Source: JAICMB01 sp963795935 (GTDB taxonomy: Bacteria > Acidobacteriota > Terriglobia > Bryobacterales > Bryobacteraceae). From it: 64,000 nucleotides of DNA. Positions 48,133 to 55,799 of the stretch are shown here, in pieces (within the stretch, counting starts at the first letter, position 1; each line of letters begins with the position of its first letter). The stretch lies in assembly GCA_963795935.1 (NCBI GenBank), contig CAWCJO010000018.1, forward strand, positions 1 to 64,000. The letters are read 5' to 3'. The notes beneath the pieces are model-generated. The model was given only the letters and a program-made list of their open reading frames with translations, made no database searches and was not told the DNA's origin. The position numbers and the translations under genes were made by a program.

Positions 48133-48688
48133 CTTTGAGTGTCGATTGCGAAAGGTCGGCTTTGGTCGCGGCTGCCGGCGGTTTGAAGCGCAGAATATAC
48201 TGCTGCATGGCTTTCTCGACCCAGCTCATGCCGTCCATTCTTGCTTCTTTCAGCGCTTTTTGGTTGTCCCAGCGATCGTGCGCGATGCGATAGCAGGCGA
48301 CCACGGTGCCGGTCCGATCCGCGCCGCGCCGGCAGTGAATGAATACCGGCCAGCCGGAGCTGTCGTCGAGTAGAGCGAGAACGGTCGCGATCTGCTGGTC
48401 CGTTGGGGCGCGCAGACCGGCCATGGGGACGTGGATGTAGTGCATTCCCGCAGCTTCGACGTCTTTGCCTTCCCAGCCGCCCGCTTCCTCGCCGCCGCGC
48501 AAATCGACGATGGTGCGGACCCCCTTCTTCGCGAGGCTCTTGAAGCCTTCGCGCGAGGGCTGGCCGCCGCGGTAGATGTGCTCGTTCACTTCGTGAAAAT
48601 TGGGAACGCCGGGTACGACGGCCTCCGCCGCAACCAGCGGCGCGATGGACAGGGCGGCAATCAACAATGCCGATCCGTTCAATTGCAT
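48113..48688 (-). CDS. Exported dual-specificity/tyrosine-type phosphatase
   Basis: A 191-residue protein with a signal peptide (NGSALLIAALSIAPLVAA). It contains the Cys-x5-Arg signature in VFIHCRRGADRTGTVVACYR and an upstream TIVDLRGGEEAGGWEGKDVE, as in DSP-type and SiaB-like phosphatases. The general-acid Asp is probably in the VDLRGG-EAGG region or the MAGLRAPTD loop. It would act outside the cytoplasm. It faces the receptor kinase tail to tail with a 20-bp 3' overlap. No other protein kinase or phosphatase genes are next to it. Confidence 0.88.
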   Translation of the reverse strand: MQLNGSALLIAALSIAPLVAAEAVVPGVPNFHEVNEHIYRGGQPSREGFKSLAKKGVRTIVDLRGGEEAGGWEGKDVEAAGMHYIHVPMAGLRAPTDQQIATVLALLDDSSGWPVFIHCRRGADRTGTVVACYRIAHDRWDNQKALKEARMDGMSWVEKAMQQYILRFKPPAAATKADLSQSTLKVIPAAP

Positions 48689-48715
48689 GCTTCAGTACTA
48701 TTTTAGCGAACCGCC

Positions 48716-49068
48716 GAAAGGTTGGGCGCTGTCGGTCGGCTTATTTCTGGCGATCGACGGTTATCGGTTGAAAGCCGAAAGGGTAGGCGCGATTCAGACC
48801 ATGGTCGCTCTCGTCAGCGGCGAGCTGAATGAGCGGGGCTTGTCGGCCTGGATTGCCGTCCAGGAAGCCCTGGTTCTTCGTCAGACAGGGCATAGGAGGC
48901 GGCCAGGGCCGCGACCGTGCCGGCGACGTTATATGGGAGTTTTGGGGCCGCGCCATTGCGGAATCGACGAGAGCATCGCAAACCGCGCACGCCGCCAAAC
49001 TCCTCAAGGCTTTCCTCGTGCAGCAAGAGAAGAGCCTTGTTGGCAATCCAGTGCGGCTCCGCGCTCAT
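48716..49068 (-). pseudogene. Doc-family toxin with an inverted C-terminal segment
   Basis: On the minus strand from 49068, MSAEPHWIANKALLLLHEES and EEFGGVRGL, then ALVDSAMARPQN and KNQGFLDGN (with two frameshifts), match the N-terminal two thirds of Doc/Fic-type death-on-curing toxins up to the active-site DGN. The expected remainder is found on the plus strand at 48717-48854: KGWALSVGLFLAIDGYRLKA, ERVGAIQTMVALVSGEL and LSAWI. Turning the 48716-48854 segment around would join DGN directly to KGWALS. The gene is inactive as it stands. It is also fused against the phosphatase start. Confidence 0.7.
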
Positions 49069-49230
49069 TTAGCGAGCGCTTTAAAGACATCGCGGTTTTC
49101 TTTGATGAACTGACGCCCTGCCTTGAGTTGTGCGTCGATGGCGGGGTGGTAGGGCGTTAGGAGATAGCCTTCCGCAGTCTCAATGGCATGAGGAATCGCC
49201 CTCAAATTGAGCGGGATCGGCCCATCGACC
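49065..49230 (-). pseudogene. AbrB/MazE-type antitoxin, C-terminal part
   Basis: The frame ending at 49065 reads HAIETAEGYLLTPYHPAIDA and QLKAGRQFIKENRDVFKALA, the acidic-to-helical C-terminal half of SpoVT/AbrB-class antitoxins that accompany Doc toxins. The stop overlaps the toxin start by 4 bp (ATGA). The N-terminal DNA-binding swapped-hairpin domain is missing, since the upstream frame does not continue with recognisable sequence. Confidence 0.6.
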
Positions 49231-49331
49231 GGGGCGATTATAATGCAGGTCGTCCTCCGGCCATCTCCGTCCGAAATGCGGGGGTGGGCGCAACGGGGTA
49301 TCGCGGGTTCGTGTTTAACTACAGGTAACTC

Positions 49332-52300
49332 ATGGGTCTGTTCCGATTTTTATTTCTGTCGGTTTTTCTTCTGCTGCCGGCCGTGGCGGTGGAGCGGGCT
49401 TCGAATCGTTTTGCTCTCATCCTGGAAGACCCGCCGATGGCGCAGGGCGGCGCGCGGGCGCGCGTTGAGGCGGCGCATGTGGCGCTTCGCATGACGCTCG
49501 CGGCGCGGCAATTCACGGTGACGGGCGAAGCGCGAACGGTGTTGAACGCGATGTTCGTCAAGGCCGACGCGAGCCGCGTGGCGGAATTGAAAGCGCTGCC
49601 GGGCGTGGCGGCGGTGATTCCTTTGCGGCGCTATCGGCTGCAACTCAACAAGGCAGTTCCGATATTGAATGGACCGGGCGCGTGGCAGGCGTTGGGCGGG
49701 GAGCAGAACGCCGGCCGGGGGGTGAAAATCGCGATTATCGATAGCGGGATCGACCAGAACCATGCGGCTTTTCAGGACAACAGCATTTCGACGCCGCCCG
49801 GTTTCCCGATCTGCTCCGGCGGCGATTGCGCCTTCACGAACAGTAAGGTGATCGTGGCGCGCAGCTATGTCGCGATGGAAGCGGCGGGCACGGCGCCGAA
49901 TCCGGCGGCGGATTCCATTCCCGACGACGCCTCGCCGCGCGATCGTCTGGGACATGGGACGGCGACGGCGTCGTGCGCGGCTGCCACCACTGCGACGGGA
50001 CCGAGCGCGACGATCACGGGAATGGCGCCGCACGCGTTTCTGGGAAATTACAAAGTATTCGGCTCAGCGGGCGCAACGAGCGAGGATGCGCTGCTCCAAG
50101 CCATCGACGATGCGGTGAACGACGGCATGGATATCTTGTCTCTGTCTCTGGGCAGTCCGGCGTTCGGCGGCCCGTTGGACAGCGGCTCCACGTGCGGCTT
50201 ACCGAGCGGCCAGCCTTGCGATCCGCTGGCGGCGGCGCTCGAAAACGCGGTAACGGCGGGGAAGATTGTAGTCGCTTCGGCGGGCAACCTGGGCCTGACC
50301 GGCGTAGATGCCGGAGGCAACGCGATTGAGACGCTGAACACGACCGCTTCTCCGGCGTATGCGCCGCACGCGATCGCCGCGGGGGCGACATCGAACGGGC
50401 ACGTATGGTTCGCGGGCATGCACGTGGGGGGAAGTAATGTTCCGTCGAACCTGGAAACGATCGACGCTCAATTCGGCGACGGGCCGCAGCCGAAGGGAAC
50501 GCTGACGGCGCCGGGGGTGGATGTGCAGACGATCACGGGCGATGCGCTGGGGTGCAGCACGATCCCGCAAAATTCGCTGAACGGCGTGTTTGCGATTATC
50601 GAGCGCGGCACGTGCAATTTCGTTGTGAAGGTGCAGAACGCGCAAAGCGCGGGGGCCGTGGGCGTGATCCTGTACGATACGAGCGAGGAGCCGGTGTTCA
50701 CGCCGGGCGGGCTGGGGAATACGCAGATCCCGACGGCGCTGATCGGACAGGACGACGGACAGGCGCTGAAGACGTTCGTTGCGTCGAATCCCGGCGCCCC
50801 GATTACGCTGGACCCGAACCCGCTGGAAGTGACGGTGAACCCGCCGGTATCGGTCGCGGATTTTTCCTCGCGGGGGCCGGTGACGGGAACGGCGCAGATC
50901 AAGCCCGACGTCGTCGCGGTGGGGGAGCAGCTTTATATGGCGACGCAAAGTCTGGATCCGCAGGGCGAGGTTTACAGTCCCACCGGATACACGATCGCGG
51001 ACGGGACCAGCTTTGCCGCGCCGCTTACAGCGGGGGTGGCGGCGCTGGTGAAACAGAAAAACCCGACCTGGACGCCGGGCCAAATACAATCGGCGCTGGT
51101 GAATAATGCCTCGCAGGCGGTCACGAGCACGACGGGCGGGGCGGCATCGGTGGTGGAGATCGGAGGCGGATTGGTGGATGCGGGCGCGGCGGCGGCGGCG
51201 GCCAACTCCGCGGAACCCGCCAGCGTATCGTTCGGCGCGTTGAGCACTCTCGCGAGGTTTCCGATGAGCCAGACGGTTCAGATTACGAATCTCGGCGGAA
51301 GCGCGGAGAGCCTTTCTTTAGCGGCCGCGCCCATAACCGCGGAAACGAATGCGCACGTCAACGTCAGCCCGTCGAGCCTGGCGCTGGGGCCGGGGCAGTC
51401 GGGTTCGATGGCGATTAATCTGACGGGCTCGCTGCCGCAAGCGGGACGGTACGAAGGAGCGATTACGGCAAGCGGTAATGGCGCCTCGATACGAATTCCG
51501 TACCTTTATTTAGTGAGTGACGGCAAGCCGGCGGCCATTATCGACCTGGAGGGCGGGGAGCCGGATTTCATGGGTACGGTGAATCAGGCGTTGCAGCAAG
51601 GCGGACTCGCTTTCAAGGTGATCGATCAATATGGCGCGCCGATTGGAGGCCTGACGGCGAGATTCAGCCCGACGGGGAGCGGCAGCGGCCGAGTGACGGC
51701 GGCGGACCGGACGACCGATTCGAATGGAATCGCGGGGGCGGAGATTACGCTGGGTTCCGCGGCGGGGGATCAGTCGTTTACGGGCACGGCGGGCGGCTTG
51801 ACGGTGACGTTCACGGGCGTGGCGCGCAATGCGCCGAGGTTTGCGAGCACTGGCGTGGTGAACGCGGCGAGCTTTGCGCCGGGCGGCGTCTCTCCCGGAT
51901 CGTATATCAGCATTTTCGGAAGCAACCTCAGCGATGTGACGGACCAATCGATTGTGGCGGCGTTGTCTCCGAACATGGACCAGGCGTCGGTGAGCTTCGA
52001 TGTACCGTCCGCGAATATCAGCGTGCCGGGGTATCTGCACTACGTCAGCCCGGGACAGATCAATGCGCAGGTTCCGTGGGAACTCGAAGGCCAGACGTCG
52101 GTGGAGATGAAAGTGATCGTGGGGCAGTCGTTCAGCTCCGTGGTTACGGTTCCGGTGGTGAGCTACGCGCCGGCGTTCTTTGAGAATGCCGGTTTCGCGG
52201 CCGCGCTGGATGCGGGCAATAATCCGATCACGGCGGCGAATCCGGCGCGTCGCGGGCAGACGATTGAGCTTTTCGCGAGCGGCCTGGGACCGGTGACGAA

Positions 52301-52538
52301 TCAGCCTGCTTCGGGTTTTCCGGGGCCAACGGATCCTTTGGCGCAGACGACTTCGCAGCCGACGATGACAATCGGAGGCCAGGCTGCGAGCGTGAGCTTC
52401 AGCGGTCTGGCGCCGGGGTTCGCGGGGTTATATCAGTTGAACGTGGTTGTGCCCGCGAACGCGCCCACGGGCGTCGATCAGGTGGTTGTGACGATCGGCG
52501 GAGCGGTCTCGCCGGCGGCGAATATCTCCGTTCAATAG
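49332..52538 (+). CDS. Exported subtilisin-like serine protease with acidobacterial C-terminal domain
   Basis: A 1068-residue protease. The signal peptide is MGLFRFLFLSVFLLLPAVAV, then an I9-like propeptide. The S8 catalytic triad is Asp137 (VKIAIIDSGID), His ~207 (RLGHGTATAS) and Ser ~560 (ADGTSFAAPLTAGVAALVKQ). A PA domain is inserted at about 375-490 (SAGAVGVILYDTSEEP). Ig-like and beta domains follow, and the last ~235 residues (STGVVNAASFAPGGVSPGSY, ISIFGSNL, VSPGQINAQVPWE) form the sandwich domain typical of Solibacter-type acidobacteria. The frame is intact over 3.2 kb. It is presumably secreted for peptide scavenging. prmA follows with a 1-base overlap. Confidence 0.93.
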   Translation: MGLFRFLFLSVFLLLPAVAVERASNRFALILEDPPMAQGGARARVEAAHVALRMTLAARQFTVTGEARTVLNAMFVKADASRVAELKALPGVAAVIPLRRYRLQLNKAVPILNGPGAWQALGGEQNAGRGVKIAIIDSGIDQNHAAFQDNSISTPPGFPICSGGDCAFTNSKVIVARSYVAMEAAGTAPNPAADSIPDDASPRDRLGHGTATASCAAATTATGPSATITGMAPHAFLGNYKVFGSAGATSEDALLQAIDDAVNDGMDILSLSLGSPAFGGPLDSGSTCGLPSGQPCDPLAAALENAVTAGKIVVASAGNLGLTGVDAGGNAIETLNTTASPAYAPHAIAAGATSNGHVWFAGMHVGGSNVPSNLETIDAQFGDGPQPKGTLTAPGVDVQTITGDALGCSTIPQNSLNGVFAIIERGTCNFVVKVQNAQSAGAVGVILYDTSEEPVFTPGGLGNTQIPTALIGQDDGQALKTFVASNPGAPITLDPNPLEVTVNPPVSVADFSSRGPVTGTAQIKPDVVAVGEQLYMATQSLDPQGEVYSPTGYTIADGTSFAAPLTAGVAALVKQKNPTWTPGQIQSALVNNASQAVTSTTGGAASVVEIGGGLVDAGAAAAAANSAEPASVSFGALSTLARFPMSQTVQITNLGGSAESLSLAAAPITAETNAHVNVSPSSLALGPGQSGSMAINLTGSLPQAGRYEGAITASGNGASIRIPYLYLVSDGKPAAIIDLEGGEPDFMGTVNQALQQGGLAFKVIDQYGAPIGGLTARFSPTGSGSGRVTAADRTTDSNGIAGAEITLGSAAGDQSFTGTAGGLTVTFTGVARNAPRFASTGVVNAASFAPGGVSPGSYISIFGSNLSDVTDQSIVAALSPNMDQASVSFDVPSANISVPGYLHYVSPGQINAQVPWELEGQTSVEMKVIVGQSFSSVVTVPVVSYAPAFFENAGFAAALDAGNNPITAANPARRGQTIELFASGLGPVTNQPASGFPGPTDPLAQTTSQPTMTIGGQAASVSFSGLAPGFAGLYQLNVVVPANAPTGVDQVVVTIGGAVSPAANISVQ

Positions 52539-53290
52539 TGTTTTCGATTTTCCTCGGTTGCGAGCCGGATGAAGAGGACCGCCTCAGCGCGGAGTTATGG
52601 GAGCAGGACACGGCCGGTATTTCCGGCGAACCGGGCGGGCTGCGCGCGTTTTTTGAGGACGACGCGCGCGCGCCGGATGTGCTGAAGAATTTTGAGCGTT
52701 ACGCGCCGGGGTTGCGCCAGGAAGAGGAGAGGGACTGGGTGAGGGCGACGGAAGAGGCGTGGCCGCCGATGCTTGCCGGGCGGCGCTTTTTTCTGGCGCC
52801 GCCGTGGAACCGGGATGCGGCGCCCGCGGGGCGCTTGCGTCTTGAAATTTATCCCGGCATGGCCTGCGGCACGGGGCGGCATCCGGCGACGCAACTGTGT
52901 CTGGAGGCGATGGAGCGCTATGTGGCGCCGGGGGCGACGGTGGTGGACGTGGGGACGGGCTCGGGCATTCTGACGGCGGCGGCGCAACTGCTGGGGGCGT
53001 CGCGGGTTGTGGCGTGCGACATCGATGCGGGTGCGGTGGCGATTGCGCGGGAGCGCGTTTCGGGACTTTTTTTCGTTGGCTCCTTGGACGCGGTTGCGCC
53101 TGGTGTAGCGGATGCGATCGTCGCGAATATCGACGCGGCGGAGATTGAGCGGCTGCGGGGGGAACTGGAGCGGGTGCGGACGAAAAACGGAAGGCTGATT
53201 CTGGCGGGCTTCCCGGAGTCGGACATGATCGAGGGGTTCGCAGCGAAGGAGATCCTGCGGCGCGACGAATGGGTTTGCGTGGTGTGCTGA
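52538..53290 (+). CDS. prmA: Ribosomal protein L11 methyltransferase (PrmA-like)
   Basis: A 250-residue class I methyltransferase starting at a GTG that overlaps the protease stop by one base. The N-terminal substrate-recognition part (EDRLSAELWEQDTAGISGEP) is followed by GMACGTGRHPATQLCLEAME, a PrmA hallmark. Motif I is VVDVGTGSGILTAAAQLLGA, motif II VVACDIDAGAVAIARE, then ADAIVANIDAAEIE. It is shorter than enterobacterial PrmA (~293), as in many acidobacteria. The catalytic function, trimethylation of L11, is assigned by family. Confidence 0.85.
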   Translation: MFSIFLGCEPDEEDRLSAELWEQDTAGISGEPGGLRAFFEDDARAPDVLKNFERYAPGLRQEEERDWVRATEEAWPPMLAGRRFFLAPPWNRDAAPAGRLRLEIYPGMACGTGRHPATQLCLEAMERYVAPGATVVDVGTGSGILTAAAQLLGASRVVACDIDAGAVAIARERVSGLFFVGSLDAVAPGVADAIVANIDAAEIERLRGELERVRTKNGRLILAGFPESDMIEGFAAKEILRRDEWVCVVC

Positions 53291-53307
53291 GCGCGTGTCG
53301 TCTATGA

Positions 53308-53820
53308 TTACTCCGCCACATCACCGTAGCGGAGGGTGACGGAATGCGCTTTGCCGTTGTTTCCAGTACAAAGCACGGTGAGCCTGTCGTATTCGGCGTC
53401 CCGAAAGGGCGGCGCGGGCCCGCCGCCGAGACGATCGATAATGAGCGGCACGGTATCCGTGTGGCCGACGACCAGTACCGCTTCGTCGTCGCCAGCCTTT
53501 CGAAGCTCGTCAATCAGCGCATCGGTGTCCTTCTCCGCGATGACTATTGGCTTTAGATGAAGCCGTGCGGCGATGGGCTCGGCCGTCTGCTGTGTGCGCC
53601 GGAGTTCCGTTACATAGATGCGCTGGATTTTGGCGTCCTTCAGAACCTGCGCGAGTTGCCGGGCGCGCTCCTCTCCGGCGGGACTGAGCAACGCGTCGGC
53701 CGACATGGCGCTGCTGCGTTCCGCGTGGCGGACAAGGATGATGGTTGCGGCCGGGGCGGCCGAGGGCAGCGATGCGGCGAATAATACCAACACCAGCGTT
53801 TTTCGTGACATTTGCGCCAT
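53308..53820 (-). CDS. Exported histidine phosphatase (SixA/PGAM-like)
   Basis: A 170-residue protein with a signal peptide (KTLVLVLFAASLPSAAPA). The phosphohistidine motif ILVRHAERSS (RHG-type), YVTELRRTQQTAEPIA and the second catalytic His in LVVGHTDTVPLIIDRL are present. The short length fits SixA-like members of the histidine phosphatase superfamily. The substrate is unknown, and export suggests a periplasmic role. It converges with prmA, whose stop is 17 bases away. Confidence 0.88.
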   Translation of the reverse strand: MAQMSRKTLVLVLFAASLPSAAPAATIILVRHAERSSAMSADALLSPAGEERARQLAQVLKDAKIQRIYVTELRRTQQTAEPIAARLHLKPIVIAEKDTDALIDELRKAGDDEAVLVVGHTDTVPLIIDRLGGGPAPPFRDAEYDRLTVLCTGNNGKAHSVTLRYGDVAE

Positions 53821-53841
53821 TTTTTCTCCCGTTAAACGAAC

Positions 53842-54129
53842 TTATACCAAAAGAGCGAGGCCCAGGCCCGCGATTACTATGGCTCGAATGAAGGCCGCGG
53901 TCAAGCGGCGCGGGATTATCTTTTCCGCCAATCTTGTTTTCGTGAAGATGAATCCGAGCGCGACAAAAAGAAGCAGATCGGCCAAACCGTGAGTCGTCCC
54001 GTCATGGCTGCTAAACAATGTCATGAAGCCTGTCAGCGGCGGATAGGCGTCCTTGGCCCATGCCAGTCCGGTATTGAATAACAACGGGACCGCGGCAGAA
54101 AGAACGAACCCCAATGTTGCGGGCCGCAA
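53842..54129 (-). CDS. Small membrane protein
   Basis: A 95-residue protein with three hydrophobic stretches: LGFVLSAAVPLLFNTGLAWA, GLADLLLFVALGFIF and AAFIRAIVIAGLGLALLV. I do not recognise a family. It lies in a minus-strand cluster with another small membrane protein, an outer-membrane protein and a PadR regulator, in the order padR, beta-barrel, small proteins, so it probably belongs to their operon. Confidence 0.6.
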   Translation of the reverse strand: MRPATLGFVLSAAVPLLFNTGLAWAKDAYPPLTGFMTLFSSHDGTTHGLADLLLFVALGFIFTKTRLAEKIIPRRLTAAFIRAIVIAGLGLALLV

Positions 54130-54159
54130 GTGGGGGAGATTCCGAGGGGATCGCGGAAT

Positions 54160-54459
54160 TTATTGTGGAGTTCCTTTCGATATGCCGCGAAGCAGCGCGA
54201 CTTTAACCCCGTAGTTAATAATCGCGCCGGCGCCTTCCACCGCGAACCCCGTAATCAGAATTTGGGCCGCGATGGACAGAACAAGTTTGCGGGCAGCGGG
54301 ATTTGAATACGGCTTCTCCCGAGTTGCGATGGGAAGGAATGCGGCGTTCCCGGGCCGCGCATTGAGCGTTTCGATGAACACCCACAGGGCCGCCGTGGAG
54401 CCCGTAATACCGAAGGCTGCGTGGGCCAGGAGTATGATATCCCTGCTGGAGATATTCAA
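54160..54459 (-). CDS. Small membrane protein
   Basis: A 99-residue protein with a hydrophobic N-terminal helix (DIILLAHAAFGITGSTAALW, VFIETLNA) and a second membrane stretch (KLVLSIAAQILITGFAVEGA). The polar middle carries ATREKPYSNPAARK. The pattern resembles small electron-transport or cytochrome b561-like accessory proteins, but there are no obvious haem ligands beyond single His residues. It lies 30 bases from the next small gene and 30 bases after the beta-barrel gene. Confidence 0.6.
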   Translation of the reverse strand: MNISSRDIILLAHAAFGITGSTAALWVFIETLNARPGNAAFLPIATREKPYSNPAARKLVLSIAAQILITGFAVEGAGAIINYGVKVALLRGISKGTPQ

Positions 54460-54488
54460 GGCATTTCCTGGCGCGGGGAACTCCGGCT

Positions 54489-55388
54489 CTAGCCGCGCCC
54501 CATAAACCCGGAAGGAGACATGCCGTTGAATGCCGGGGCCGCGGACTTATCTTGCTCGCCAGGCTTGTCACCAGCCTTCTTCTTGCCCCATGTCCAATAG
54601 AGCCCCAGGTAGGCGTAGTTCTCCGTTTGCCCGACGGCGGTGTGGCCGTAACAGAAGAGTAATTGAAATCCGGGATCGCGGAATTTGTAGTAGCCGCCGA
54701 CATCGACCAGCGTCGCCGGCCTTGTCTGCGGGGTCGCCAGTCCTTCCGGTCCGTGATAAAAGATTTCGGCTCCGAGCGTCAGTTTTTTGCCGAGATCCCG
54801 CTGCAGCAGCCAGCCCGCAAACGCGTAATTGCGGTAGCCCGGCGCATTCACTACCGTCGCCCCACCGCCCCCATAGGTAGTCCACGGGCCAAAGCTTTTC
54901 TGCACCCAAAGCGGAACCTTGTACCATGTCCTGCCGACTCCCAGACCTCGGGCGGCGCTGCCGGTCGGCATCTCGAACATCGTAAATGTGCCGATCATGG
55001 GACGATGCTTGGTTTCCTGCACAAAACGTAATTTGATGCCCAGCTCAGTGTCTCCGATGCCGAAAGCTCGCGGGCCCACGCCAGCAGGGGCTAAGCCGGG
55101 ATTGTTTGCGGGTAGAATCGCCGCGGCCGGAACGATGATGTGAAGGTGGACGTTGGGAAGAGCGCCCCAGTTGAACTCCAGGGCAGGCCCAAACGTGTCG
55201 GTTTCCACCGGGGTGCCATCCGAATTCGCGAACGTATAGAACTCGTAGTTTCTGAAATCAATCGGCTCGGGGTCGTCGGTTTGGAACGGAGGGCCGGCCA
55301 GCGCGGGAGCCGAAGCGGAAGCGAGCAAGGCCAAGGCGCCGAATATGCTCACGGCGGCATTCCCGTGTGCCCGGCTATTTTGCTTCAT
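54489..55388 (-). CDS. Outer-membrane beta-barrel protein
   Basis: A ~299-residue exported protein (signal NAAVSIFGALALLASASAPA, cleavage near ALA-GPP). The mature part starts PPFQTDDPEPIDFRNYEFYT and has alternating aromatic strands (WKVP-like, TWYKVPLWVQKSFGPWTTYG, NYAYLGLYWTWGKKK), as in phenol-degradation MetA-type and other transport porin-like barrels. ATG 55388 was chosen; the longer frame adds seven codons before it. The start region overlaps the end of the PadR gene by 14 bp, so both are coregulated. The cargo is unknown. Confidence 0.75.
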   Translation of the reverse strand: MKQNSRAHGNAAVSIFGALALLASASAPALAGPPFQTDDPEPIDFRNYEFYTFANSDGTPVETDTFGPALEFNWGALPNVHLHIIVPAAAILPANNPGLAPAGVGPRAFGIGDTELGIKLRFVQETKHRPMIGTFTMFEMPTGSAARGLGVGRTWYKVPLWVQKSFGPWTTYGGGGATVVNAPGYRNYAFAGWLLQRDLGKKLTLGAEIFYHGPEGLATPQTRPATLVDVGGYYKFRDPGFQLLFCYGHTAVGQTENYAYLGLYWTWGKKKAGDKPGEQDKSAAPAFNGMSPSGFMGRG

Positions 55389-55713
55389 CGATCTCTCCAA
55401 ACAGTTCATGCACTTTTACCTTCATGGCCTCAAGAGCCTTTCTTCCGAGCGACGTGGCCCGATAGATTTTGCGAATCGATTGCCCTTTGCGCTTCTCGAC
55501 CGAACGCAAATATCCCCTTTTTTCCATCCCGTGCAGAAGGGGATAGAGCGTTCCCAGACTGATCCGGTAACCGTGCCGGGCCAACTCTTCGGCCATTGCG
55601 AGTCCAAAGATCGGTCCTTCGGCAGCGCGATAGAGGATGTGCAGGCGGATCAGGCCGGAGTAAAGATCGCGATATTCAAAGCGGTTTTCGGCGGCGCTTT
55701 TGGGTATCGCCAT
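55375..55713 (-). CDS. PadR-family transcriptional regulator
   Basis: A 112-residue PadR protein. The winged helix-turn-helix is clear: LHILYRAAEGPIFGLAMAEE, then YRISLGTLYPLLHGMEKRGY with the LYPLLxxMExxGYL signature, and the wing/dimerisation helix GRKALEAMKVKVHELFGEID. PadR proteins repress detoxification or envelope genes and release DNA on ligand binding. It overlaps the downstream beta-barrel gene and is probably its regulator. It is divergent from treY, whose start is 87 bases away, so a shared control region is possible. Confidence 0.9.
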   Translation of the reverse strand: MAIPKSAAENRFEYRDLYSGLIRLHILYRAAEGPIFGLAMAEELARHGYRISLGTLYPLLHGMEKRGYLRSVEKRKGQSIRKIYRATSLGRKALEAMKVKVHELFGEIDEAK

Positions 55714-55799
55714 TCGATATCGACTTTTAGTGTATAGGCGCTTGCGTCCGGCGTCAACTCACCTGTGTAGCGGATAGGGAGAACCGGTAGGATCAAAGG

